Made by a program: the position numbers and the translations under genes
Origin: Capitulum mitella
Lineage: Eukaryota > Arthropoda > Thecostraca > Pollicipedomorpha > Pollicipedidae
DNA length: 64,000 nt
Direction: 5' to 3'
Assembly (NCBI GenBank): GCA_030062745.1
Contig: CP099843.1
Span: forward strand, 4,651,001 to 4,715,000
Part shown: in pieces, positions 9,701 to 17,456 of the stretch
Layout: each line of letters starts with the position of its first letter
Position numbering within the stretch: the stretch's first letter is position 1
The notes under the pieces: generated by a model
The model's database searches: none
Told to the model about the DNA's origin: nothing
What the model saw: only the letters and a program-made list of their open reading frames with translations

Positions 9701-12349
9701 GACAGACGCGCTGTCCTGTTCTGCTGACTTATGTCGCCGACCACTCCATTGATCTGTCGCATTGGCATGTGCCACCGAGCAGTGCCACTGAGCAATCCTA
9801 CCGACTAGTCCCACGGACACGACCGACCGACCAGTCGCACGGACTGGGTCCTGTGACTGCCGACTGGCCGTCCCCTGATCATCGTCCGGTCCGGCAGCTC
9901 GGTGACTGGCTCTACTGGAGCGACTGGGAGACGCAGAGCGTGCACCAGGCCCGCAAACTGGACGGCGGCGCGAGGAGCGTCGTCAGAGACAGTGAGTGGA
10001 GTCGGCTTCTGCCGGCCGGTCCGTGACGTCACGGAGGGCCTCACCGGACGTCACGGGCGTGGGGGTCAGCCGACTTGTGGGGTGTCGTCTTCGAATGGTT
10101 CGCTGGGATCTAGACGTCCCGCATTGCTTCCTCTACGAGATTGGTTACGGTATTGATTCGCGAGTTGTGCAGTTTCGGAGATCGTGAAGGACTTAGCTTG
10201 CGAAGAGACGTAAGTCCGGGTCCCGATGGAATTTGGGCTATCCCCATTTTGCACTAAACCCTTGGCTGATCTGGGCGCGTCATTGCGTCAGCTCGGAAAG
10301 CTCGTTTTCCACCAGAGCGAAACGGTGACCAGATGACGCAACACTTACTCTGAGCACCGTGGAATCGGACGCCAAATGAGGATATCCTGCGCTCCACCAG
10401 GATCTAGGCCTTGCCTGCTGCGAGCAGCGCTGTGGCCGGTAGTGACTGTCCTGTGACGCGAGCAGAGCTGGAGCGGATCATGGGCGTGGTGGCGGCGGCG
10501 GCGGAGCGCCAGCAGGGCTCCACGCCGTGCTCGGCCGACAACGGCGGCTGCTCGCACCTCTGCCTGCACCGGGGCGGCGGCCGCCACGTGTGCGCCTGCC
10601 CCGACGTGCCGGACCAGCGGCCCTGCCACACGCAGCCCCGCTCGGCCGTGAGTGGGGGCCCGTCACGCCGGGCCCTGCGGCAGTAACCCGCTATCCCATG
10701 GCCACTGCTGGCGGTCGGCGTGCTGGTCTTGAGGTGTTGACCGCTGCTGGGAAGGTCGGTTGGTGTGACATCCGCGTGGGCGGTTTGCTGCGACTGGATT
10801 GTTCTATTTCTGTGGGCCTCACTAGCTGTCTGTCCTTGTCGAGGTCCTGAGTCTAAGAATAGTACACCTGGAGCAGCATATGATATGAAATGACTAAACA
10901 GAGTACGCAGATCACGATTCCGTTATTTGTTCATGTTATGAAACCATGGAAATGTAAAAGTTTTTATAAAGCAGTCAGCTCCATGACAGCACTTTTAGGA
11001 GTGACATCAGATACGCAATGATGTGACGTCATGCCTGCAGGATTTACGGTGAACCAAATAAGGCGAACGATGCGCAGCAACGACAATTCGTGTAACGTCA
11101 CATTGGCAGCTGCATCCACACTGGACTGATATCTGCAGCATTACACTGACAAATACTCACTTCCTCAGAATTGGCACTCCCCTTCAAAATCGTTCTTATA
11201 ATCTGTTCTAGCACGGGAAAGAGAAAGTGTTGGGCAACGAATTCTGGGTCATACAATTTCAACATCCAGGCTACGACCCTGCTATCCAAGTTCAAAACCC
11301 AGTACAAAGTCGAACAGTTCTTTTTAACAGCATACTGGGACTGGTGATGGGCTGCCGCAAAAAAAAACGTGGTAAGTGATGCGATCTGACGCCATATGCT
11401 CTGAAAGAACTTTTAAATAGGGTTAGGGCCTCTAAAAAAGCTGTCTGTCTGTGAGCTGTCTGTCATCAGTTGGATGCGCCGGTGAGTGTCGCCGGTTAAC
11501 CGGTGCCTGCCCGACCGTGCCGGCAGGACCAGGCGGTGGTGTCCGGCTCGTCCAGCAGCCTCACTACGGCGCTGCTGACGTCTGGCGGCCTGCTGCTGCT
11601 GCTGCTGATCGTGCTGATGCTGGGCCTTCTGCGGCGCTCCCGGCTTGCGCAGCGACAGCCCGGCCAGGAGGCCACCCTCACCTTCAGCAACCCCACCTAC
11701 AACTCGTCCGCCTCCGACTTCAGCAACGACAAGCGCTTGTCGTGGCGCAAGGCCAAATATGACAAAGCTCAGGTATGGATCCTGTGTCGTACTAGGTCAT
11801 CTACGTCACGACTTACCGCTTGTGAACCGGAGTGAAATTTGACCAAGCCGTTTAGTGAAGTCAGTCCTTTAACCTGGCGTGTCATTAAGGTCTTTGGCAC
11901 CAATGTGTGCTTTGTTGTTTCATTTTTGCTCGTTTTTATTTCATTTACAACTTGGATTTCGATGTGGTGTGGCCCTGTGCGTCCATTGTAAATCGTTAGC
12001 TTTGTTTGGGGTTGTCTTATGATTCTTCGGCCACTTGCGACATGTGGCGTCCATCTGTGACGCGTACCGGCGTGCCGCCCTAGTGTGACGTGTGCTGGTG
12101 CGACGCCCGTCTGTAACATGTGCCTGTGTGACTCCCGTCTGTGACGTGTGCCGTCCTCTGTGACGTGAGTCGATGTGCCGCCCTCGCGTGATGCGTGCCG
12201 GTGTGCCGCCTCAGGACGCGGTGCAGGCGGGGCCGGCCGGCGGCGGCGGCGCCGGCGGCGGCCTGGAGGCGGCCGCACTCATCGACGGCGTTATCGTGGA
12301 CCTGAACAGCTCCACGCCGCCGGCCAGCTCGCCCGGCGTGCAGCACTAA
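589..12349 (+). CDS. LRP4: LRP4-like receptor (low-density lipoprotein receptor-related protein), 3' part
   Basis: Single-pass cell-surface receptor of the LDLR superfamily. In animals LRP4 acts at synapses with MuSK and modulates Wnt signalling; that role is family knowledge, not shown here. The exons join as 589-775, 965-1206, 2041-2202, 2481-2657, 3413-3751, 4402-4578, 4974-5113, 5671-5861, 6307-6452, 7095-7258, 7567-7745, 8022-8162, 8528-8896, 9313-9421, 9898-9991, 10466-10647, 11527-11772 and 12215-12349. All phases agree, giving about 1,125 codons and a TAA. Order: end of propeller 1, EGF, propeller 2 (to about residue 335), EGF, propeller 3 (about 380-640), EGF, propeller 4 (about 690-940), EGF, transmembrane helix (about 1012-1033), tail with NPTY near 1054. 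Four propeller-EGF units followed directly by a membrane helix, with no LDLa modules after the last EGF, separate LRP4 from LRP5/6. The last EGF carries the LRP4-like CACPD..D.RPC signature. The linker before the membrane is very short. The 5' end is outside the window. Confidence 0.87.
965..1206 (+). CDS. LRP4: LRP4-like exon: propeller 2, first blades
   Basis: Acceptor cccgcag, donor g|gtgagt. It encodes the last cysteine of EGF 1 and the first propeller-2 blades, including the YWTD-type motif LYWADADGG. Confidence 0.85.
2041..2202 (+). CDS. LRP4: LRP4-like exon: propeller 2 blade
   Basis: Acceptor tcggcag, donor g|gttagt, phase 1 at both ends. It encodes [17 protein letters not shown], a canonical YWTD blade. 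Confidence 0.87.
2481..2657 (+). CDS. LRP4: LRP4-like exon: propeller 2, two blades
   Basis: Acceptor gctgcag, donor g|gtcagg, phase 1 at both ends. It carries the motifs LMFWSDLG and TIYWTDSK. Confidence 0.87.
3059..3410 (+). repeat. CT-rich 22-bp minisatellite with a ~196-bp higher-order period
   Basis: Degenerate units of the form ctctgacccttgttcgg repeat about 16 times in the intron and lead into the acceptor of the exon at 3413. A longer block starting gttagggtctcctct recurs about 196 bp apart (near 3072 and 3268). The CT-rich strand could serve as a polypyrimidine tract. Confidence 0.85.
3413..3751 (+). CDS. LRP4: LRP4-like exon: end of propeller 2 and EGF-like module 2
   Basis: Acceptor tcggcag, donor g|gtaaaa. 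It encodes the last propeller-2 blade (RLYWVEAG), a long alanine/glycine/proline-rich stretch, then EGF 2 ([18 protein letters not shown]). The upstream intron ends in a CT-rich minisatellite. Confidence 0.87.
4071..4401 (+). repeat. Tandem repeat carrying four copies of a 3' splice site and exon start
   Basis: Units of 104-110 bp repeat, each containing a pyrimidine-rich tract, cccag and the exon start gagtgcnactgtccgggg. Acceptor AGs fall at 4076-4077, 4186-4187, 4290-4291 and 4400-4401. The first three copies encode [11 protein letters not shown] and then diverge into CTGACT-rich sequence with an in-frame TGA. Only the last continues into the propeller. Confidence 0.9.
4402..4578 (+). CDS. 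LRP4: LRP4-like exon: end of EGF 2 and start of propeller 3
   Basis: Acceptor tgcccag at 4395-4401. It encodes [11 protein letters not shown], the last cysteine loop of EGF 2, then the first propeller-3 strands. Its start is the fourth copy of a tandem repeat whose three upstream copies also carry acceptors but run into stops. Donor c|gtacgc is weaker than its neighbours, but the phase fits the next exon. Confidence 0.8.
4974..5113 (+). CDS. LRP4: LRP4-like exon: propeller 3 blade with degenerate YWTD
   Basis: Acceptor gatcag, donor aag|gtgagc, ends in phase 0. It encodes LLYADAGG in the YWTD position, so tryptophan and threonine are both lost in this blade. Confidence 0.8.
5380..5430 (+). 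repeat. (CCTCT)n microsatellite in intron
   Basis: About nine perfect tctcc pentamers in the intron between the exons ending at 5113 and starting at 5671, followed by a CATCT-rich stretch to about 5460. Confidence 0.9.
5671..5861 (+). CDS. LRP4: LRP4-like exon: propeller 3, two blades
   Basis: Acceptor cggcag, donor cg|gtgagt. It encodes LYWTDMSRG and [20 protein letters not shown], the latter a hallmark LRP blade. Confidence 0.9.
6307..6452 (+). CDS. LRP4: LRP4-like exon: propeller 3 blade
   Basis: Acceptor gttgcag, donor g|gtcagt. It encodes [19 protein letters not shown], typical of LDLR-class B repeats. Confidence 0.9.
7095..7258 (+). CDS. LRP4: LRP4-like exon: last propeller 3 blade
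   Basis: Acceptor ccggcag, donor gag|gtgggt, ends in phase 0. It encodes [19 protein letters not shown] and the closing strand ([12 protein letters not shown]) before EGF 3. Confidence 0.87.
7567..7745 (+). CDS. LRP4: LRP4-like exon: EGF-like module 3 and start of propeller 4
   Basis: Acceptor ccggcag, donor ag|gtgaac. It encodes a six-cysteine EGF ([22 protein letters not shown]) and the first propeller-4 strand ([10 protein letters not shown]). Confidence 0.88.
8022..8162 (+). CDS. LRP4: LRP4-like exon: propeller 4, first blade
   Basis: Acceptor gcggcag, donor ag|gtggga. It encodes [13 protein letters not shown] and [19 protein letters not shown], a diverged blade. Confidence 0.85.
   Translation, partial: CGADLPGHGGALGGDDARHGRSQRRPPGLHRSRQRCGVRRQRTQRD
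8528..8896 (+). CDS. LRP4: LRP4-like exon: propeller 4, three blades
   Basis: Acceptor gccgcag, donor ag|gtgagg. It encodes [27 protein letters not shown] and [11 protein letters not shown]. It is the longest LRP4-like exon in the window, and its YWTD motifs are FFSD and FWAD variants. Confidence 0.88.
9160..9290 (+). repeat. Degenerate CTGGTCA/TGACC repeat in intron
   Basis: Irregular repetition of actggtca, ggtcactg and gaccggtca just before the exon at 9313. No other function is visible. Confidence 0.55.
9313..9421 (+). CDS. LRP4: LRP4-like exon: propeller 4 blade
   Basis: Acceptor cccgcag, donor gtg|gtgagt. It encodes [19 protein letters not shown] and HPFGVTV. Confidence 0.88.
9898..9991 (+). 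CDS. LRP4: LRP4-like exon: last propeller 4 blade
   Basis: Acceptor ccggcag, donor a|gtgagt. It encodes [19 protein letters not shown], the closing blade of propeller 4. Confidence 0.88.
10466..10647 (+). CDS. LRP4: LRP4-like exon: EGF-like module 4
   Basis: Encodes [16 protein letters not shown] and the last EGF ([24 protein letters not shown]), which strongly resembles the corresponding LRP4 segment. The acceptor is ambiguous. AGs at 10461-10462 and 10464-10465 give starts at 10463 or 10466 in the same frame, differing by one residue. The exon ends before gtgagt in phase 0. Confidence 0.85.
10648..11526 (+). other. Intron of LRP4-like gene, AT-richer than its neighbours
   Basis: This 879-bp intron holds no recognisable exon. 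Its middle (about 10850-11440) is AT-rich compared with the flanking GC-rich sequence. It includes a 70-codon open frame on the - strand (11098-11307) with no recognised family, possibly inserted repeat DNA. Confidence 0.5.
11527..11772 (+). CDS. LRP4: LRP4-like exon: transmembrane helix and NPTY tail
   Basis: Acceptor ccggcag, donor cag|gtatgg, phase 0 at both ends. It encodes a short Ser-rich linker, a leucine-rich helix ([16 protein letters not shown]), a RRSR stop-transfer and a tail with LTFSNPTY. NPxY is a clathrin-adaptor/PTB endocytosis motif. The linker is far shorter than the extended linker I recall for vertebrate LRP4. Confidence 0.88.
12040..12214 (+). repeat. ~30-bp TGTGACG minisatellite ending at a 3' splice site
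   Basis: Four to five degenerate units of the type ctgtgacgtgtgccggtgtgccgccc. The last unit ends gtgccgcctcag and supplies the acceptor of the terminal LRP4-like exon. Confidence 0.75.
12215..12349 (+). CDS. LRP4: LRP4-like terminal coding exon
   Basis: Acceptor gcctcag at the end of a 30-bp-type repeat; the reading frame ends in TAA at 12347-12349. It encodes a glycine-rich stretch, then [15 protein letters not shown] and a GVQH terminus. No obvious PDZ-binding C-terminus is present. No AATAAA was found in the next 1 kb. Confidence 0.75.
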   Translation, partial: DAVQAGPAGGGGAGGGLEAAALIDGVIVDLNSSTPPASSPGVQH

Positions 12350-13209
12350 GCCCAGGCCGGCCGCGCGGCCGCTGCGCCCCGCCCTCCGCGGCGCGGACCG
12401 TCCCCCGAGCGAGACGTAGTCCTGCTGGCCCAGTGTTCAGCTTGGCGCCGTTCATTGTCTTCTGACGGGTGATATCGGCGAGCTTGATGCAAGGTGCAGT
12501 TTTTCGGCCGTGATTGATGTCTAGAGAAGGGCCGGCATTCAGCCTCGTATTTTGTCTGTTTCTTTGACTCTGTGATGCATAAGATGCTTTTTATTCCCTG
12601 TGCGTGCGTCGCACCCGGCCTGGTAGCGTGGCTGGGACTGATGGGTCGTACAACGTCCCCGACAATGTTAGAGGCGGGAGAAGAAGCTCACAGAAATAGT
12701 CTCGTAGTCATTGGGCTGGTAAGCACTGCCAGTTCCTCCCGCCCAGAGCGGCGTGTCGCGTCCGTTGTGAGTCCCAGGGCGGCCAGCTTCTCCATCTCAC
12801 CGTTACCCATAGTGAATGTTTACCGTGGCTCCGTTGTGCATTACGGGCAGGCGGTGTTCAGCAGCGGACTGTCCGGTATCGACCGCGATCGGGCTTGTCC
12901 CGCTCGCTGCGAGTCGCACGCCCTTCCCCCAACGGCGGAGTGATGCGGGCTTCGGCTGGTGTTGCTTGGATGTGTGGTCGGATGTCGCTGCTCGCTGGAG
13001 GGCCGGGAGCCGTGGAGAGCTCTTCCGTCGGGGTTGGCGCCCTCGCCGCCCGCTATTAGCCGCTCAGTCTCCGCCCCGGCTTGCGTTTTGCGCGGTGAGC
13101 CTATCGTGACCAGCCGGCAACTGGCGGGAACCCTCTGCTCGCCGCAGTGTGGGCTCACTCCAGCACGGGACGGTGGACTTGGCTGCTTGCCGAGCGTGCG
13201 GCGAGCTGA

Positions 13210-13600
13210 CTGGACGCCGTCCGTCTCTGTTGGTGTTACTGCTGTGGGAACGGCCGCCGTCTCTGATGTCGCTGCTGTGAGGACGGCCGCCGTCTCTGTC
13301 GGTGTCTCCGCTGTGGGGATGGCCGCGGTTGGTGTGCTGTCTCTGTTGGCGTCGCCGCTGTGGGGGTGTCCGCTGTTATTGTCGCTGCTGCAGAAGCAGC
13401 CGCTGTCTGCTGATGTCATCGCTGTGAGGGCGTCCGCTGTTATATCGCCGCTGCAGGAGCAGCCGCTGTCCACTGGTGTCGCCGCCATAGGGAGGCCGCT
13501 GTTGACATCACCGCTGTAGGAGCGACGGCTATTGGTGTCGCTGTTGTGGGGGCGGTCGCGGTCTCTGTTGTCACCGCTGTGGAGGCAGCCGCCGGCCTGT
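13210..13600. repeat. Degenerate GC-rich tandem repeat (GTCGCTGCTGTGGGG-type)
   Basis: Irregular units of roughly 40-48 bp containing gccgccgtctctg and gctgctgtg. The repeat keeps frames open on both strands, which explains long open frames here. No splice sites or protein family support coding. Confidence 0.6.
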
Positions 13601-16600
13601 GCCGGAGTCGGCGCGCCTCGTCTGTGTGAGTGCTGTGAGCGCGCCGGGCCGGCAGTCCCGCCTGGACGGCCGACTCCTGCGTCCGCCGCCCGGTCCGGCC
13701 CGGGGCCACCGCGCCGCCTGCTCATGCCAAACGGGCTTCTTCCACCGGGTGCGGAGCTGTTCCCTCCCGGCGCCGCTTTCAAGTCGCCAGTCCCCACGTG
13801 GTGTGATCTCTGGTTCCGCCAGCGCGCAGGTTAGAGCCGGCCGATGCTGGACGCGATCTCAGGCGGCTGTCGCCGGTTCGGCGGAGGATGGCCGCGTCCT
13901 GTCTGTGCGTGTGGCCGCTCGCTGTGCTGCGGTTTGAGGGGCGGTTCGCCACCCTGGCAAGACGGGGACGAACTGGAGCCGGGGAGAGCTGGAACTGATC
14001 TTCTCCGTAGACATCAGGCCCGTAGACATCCCCTGTCGAGTTTCAGTCTATGCTCCCCGTCGCTGAGTAGACTAATGGCTCACTCGGATGCTATTTTTGT
14101 GCTGACGCCTTGTATGTCGTGTTCCAAGTACCTGGAAGAGCGCGTGTACCCTGAGCATCCCAAGTCTTAGGCTTTGCTGGGCGTTTCTGCTCTCTGTTGA
14201 TTGTTTTTATTCGTGCGTTTTGCTCGTGTGTCCATGGGCGCTGACGAATCTTGAAACGCCACGTGAGAGGCAGATATTTTGATGGTGGTCGTGAGTCATT
14301 ACTCAGGGGGCTCGCCCCGAAAGCCAAACGCTTAGATCTCTACCAAGGTAGATTGTTGTGGACAGTCTTTGTGGCCTGATCTCGTGTAATAGTTGTGCTT
14401 AGTTGTTCGCGTAGCGGCGGCTTGGAGCTCGCTTAGTTGTAGCCAGCCTTTGATCGGTAGAAAGGGGCAGCCGAGCGCGTAAAAAGCACTCTGGGCCTGT
14501 ATCCTAGCGCACAGTTCGTCGACAGGTGGCGGCCGGTTTTTGCGTCTAGTAGTGCACATCGCGCGCCCGACGATGACTGCTTTTAAGTAGTTGGGTTGTC
14601 GGATGGATGCCGGTTCCGGCCGGCGGATGTACGATTCCCAGCTGTAGGAGGGGAGAATTGTCTGCGAACCCGTACGAAAGAGATGTTCGGGTCGCTTCCT
14701 GGTTCTTCCGTGTATTTTTAGAGGTGTTAGCCGTGCAGTCAGGGCGTTATATGTTTTTTTCTCGGACAGCGACTCTGGTTCATTGCGCTGAGACAATCTT
14801 ACCACATCCGAGACGTGGAACATTTTGCTCCCGTTGAGGATCCCTTCCCATCCCTATCTCCCAGGGTCGTATTTCGAATGCGTCACATCGACCGCCGCGA
14901 AGGCTTCCCGTCGCTGTGCATGCACACCCACCTCGGAAACTGGCGATCATAGACCACAACGCTGACTGGCATCGATGCGGGCCCCATTGGGCCGAGGATC
15001 GCGTTCGGTTCTGGTGCTCGGCTCTCGCGGTGGCTGGATGGCCTGCGGTTCGCCCGGTGTCGGGCGGCCGCGCCGTCCCGCCGCCCGCTGTCGGGCCGCC
15101 CACCGCCCGCCGCCCGCCCGCCGCCGCCCCGTTGCATTGCAGCGCAATGTCTGCTCACGCGGTGTGGAGCTGCGCAGGGACGAGAACGCTTCAAATGTGC
15201 CATTGGTTGTGCGAAATAAACCGGAAAACATTCCGCCGCGTGTCATGTACTGCCGTCGGTGTTTGGCGAGGGATAGCACAGTGTTGAATTACGTCTGCAA
15301 GGATGGCTGTTAACCTTCGACGGGCCCGGAGGTTCATGAGAACCCCCTCCGGCTTTCTGAGGCTAGCCAGGAAACGCAAAAGCTCAGAGAGTCGGAAGTT
15401 GGAACGTTTTTCATGCATCAACCCGAATTGCCTTTTTATACGTGTCAGTTTCTTAAGTCAGGTCGTCTCAGGTTATCGGCATAAGAAACGTTAAGTAACC
15501 ATGTTCCAAAGAAGTGAAAGTGGCATAGCATTTGGTGAAAGGTATCCATTGACTGACTTGGTTTACTGATAGAACATGACAAACAGAACAATTTTGATAC
15601 CTCGAATCTTTCGGGAATTCCCAGGTCATTGACCTTAGGCCAGTTGACTCGGGCTTTTTATGTTTATTTTTGGGATTGTGGAATTGGCTGGGTGGTTTTG
15701 CACCTTAAATATACATTCTGGTGTTTCTCACCTTTACACACGCGGTTGTACCCCTTGACACGTGACGTGGGATCAGGTCACGTTTCATACCAAATTTTGG
15801 GACCCGCGACCGATCACAATTCTTTGGTTTTACAGTGTTGGAATGTTATTGGTAATCACGTGCCTCCGAATCGCTAATATAACATAACCTTATTCTCCAA
15901 GGGTGACCCAATCCCATCTGACCTATGTTGATCTAATTTGGCTTTTTTACGTCCTGTTGATTTTCGATCCTCTTACGTTTCGTATGGCTACAAATGATAC
16001 GAACTTCACCCATGCCTTCCTTCACTCGGTTTGCACTGCTCCATTACTCCTTTTTATTAGATTACTAGTTCTTTTTTGTCGCCAAAATAGAAGCCCGTGA
16101 CGTCGCAAAAATTCCTTCACGCAAATAAAGGCTTTTGCACTGCGGCCGTCCCCGCCACCCGATATCTGCGTGATATATGGAAAATGCTTTGTAACACGTA
16201 TTTCACCATCATCAGACATGAGATCATTCCATGTTACATGTTCATACATTTCAGGAGCGCAGCCAGGATTTTCTTTAAGGGGGAAGCTCAGTGAGAACTG
16301 AAACCACACAGAAACAGCCGTCTGGGAAAACGATATGCGATGGGTTTTATGTAAAAATGCGGGCCTACGGGAGGTGGCCGCCCTGGCTATGCCGGTGTGC
16401 AGAAGATATTACATGATTCGTTGTTATAAAACTGTATGGTGCAGTGTCTTGATCATTGAAAATGCGGCGGACGATACGACAGACAAACGCCAGACGTTCA
16501 GTCAACACTTTGACTTACCTTGGCCTTGCTTGACTTAAATACAACAATTACAGGATCTGCATGAGTTCCAAACACCTTTGTAGCGTATTCCAGCCAAGAC

Positions 16601-16616
16601 CCGTGTATACATTCCA

Positions 16617-16760
16617 AAAATGGGACTCCATCCCTTAAAATTTTTTGCCTTCATTTTCTGCGTTCCTAGAAATGATGAAATTTACCTTCACGATGACCAA
16701 CGAGACTCCGTCCCTTACAGGAGACAATTTTTGCCTTCATTTGCCACGTTTCTTGAAATG
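16617..16760. repeat. Imperfect ~85-bp tandem duplication
   Basis: Two neighbouring copies share gggactccatcccttaaaa / gagactccgtcccttacag, then ttttgccttcattt and a cgtt(t/c)c(t/c)(t/a)gaaatga block. Confidence 0.55.
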
Positions 16761-17193
16761 AAATTTGGCTGAAATGTCCTTTTTCCGCCCCACACAGGTA
16801 GACTTTTTCTACACTTTTCCCCTCTGGGCCACACAGAGACCTTATTCATAACGCTCTGCAAAAAATGTAACAGGGTAATCTGACCTGAGACGACCTCTGA
16901 TGACCTTCAAACCTACCATATTTGAGGAAATCTTAGTGCATTCTTTTAGTTTCGCTAAGGGCTTTCCCACGGTGTTGTTGCCTTTTCTGCGGCACAAACA
17001 GTCATCGAGTTCTTGTAGGGGGTTCTCATTCTCCCGACCCAGCGAAGGTGGATCCGGAGGCCGGCCCAGCGGGGGATTAGTTAGTGGCCATGACCGAGAC
17101 GATGGACATCTCTTGTTCTAACGCGCCTATCGCAGACAATGTAACACCAATAACGTGCTCGTGAGCCCGAGATCAACCATTCAAAAACGTTCA

Positions 17194-17199
17194 TTTATT
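17194..17199 (-). terminator. Putative polyadenylation signal of the peroxiredoxin gene
   Basis: TTTATT on the + strand is AATAAA on the - strand, about 172 nt downstream of the peroxiredoxin stop codon, a plausible 3' UTR length. Confidence 0.6.
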
Positions 17200-17370
17200 C
17201 ATGACACGATGACCAGATAACAGAATATCACTAAAACAAAGCAGTAGCTACAGTAAATGGAAAGGGCGTGCTGCTTCTTCCGCTGCCCTCAGCCTCTGCC
17301 ATCTGGCGGGTGCAAAGCGGAATGACGGGTACTCTCTGAGTCGGACAGATGTCGCTAGGTCCTCGGAAGG

Positions 17371-17456
17371 CTAATTGGCCGAGTTAAAATAGGCCTTGCT
17401 TTTCTTGGGGTCGGGCTTCATGGTGCTTTCTCCAGGCTTCCAGCCAGCAGGACATA
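17371..17456 (-). CDS. Prx1: Peroxiredoxin exon 4 (resolving Cys, stop)
   Basis: Acceptor tttccag. It encodes [17 protein letters not shown], then [11 protein letters not shown] and TAG at 17373-17371. Confidence 0.95.

Larger units (their letters stand above)
12350..17193. other. Intergenic region between convergent LRP4-like and peroxiredoxin genes
   Basis: The first part would hold the LRP4-like 3' UTR, but no convincing polyadenylation signal lies near the stop codon; the first AATAAA I see on the + strand is near 15214. No coding exon is supported. It contains a degenerate repeat at 13210-13600, a partial similarity near 15600-15660 to the inverted-repeat element at 38-41 kb, and an imperfect duplication at 16617-16760. 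Confidence 0.5.

Noticed and set aside
11098..11307. 70-codon open frame in the LRP4-like intron
   Set aside because: No recognisable family and no splice sites in phase; possibly inserted repeat DNA.
589..12349. LRP5/LRP6 (arrow) as the identity of the YWTD gene
   Set aside because: No LDLa modules follow the last EGF and the tail lacks PPPSP motifs. The CACPD..D.RPC EGF and the NPTY tail fit LRP4.
12841..13797. 318-codon open frame on the - strand and opposing + strand frames
   Set aside because: Lies over a degenerate GC-rich tandem repeat. It has no family motifs, no splice context, and frames are open on both strands.
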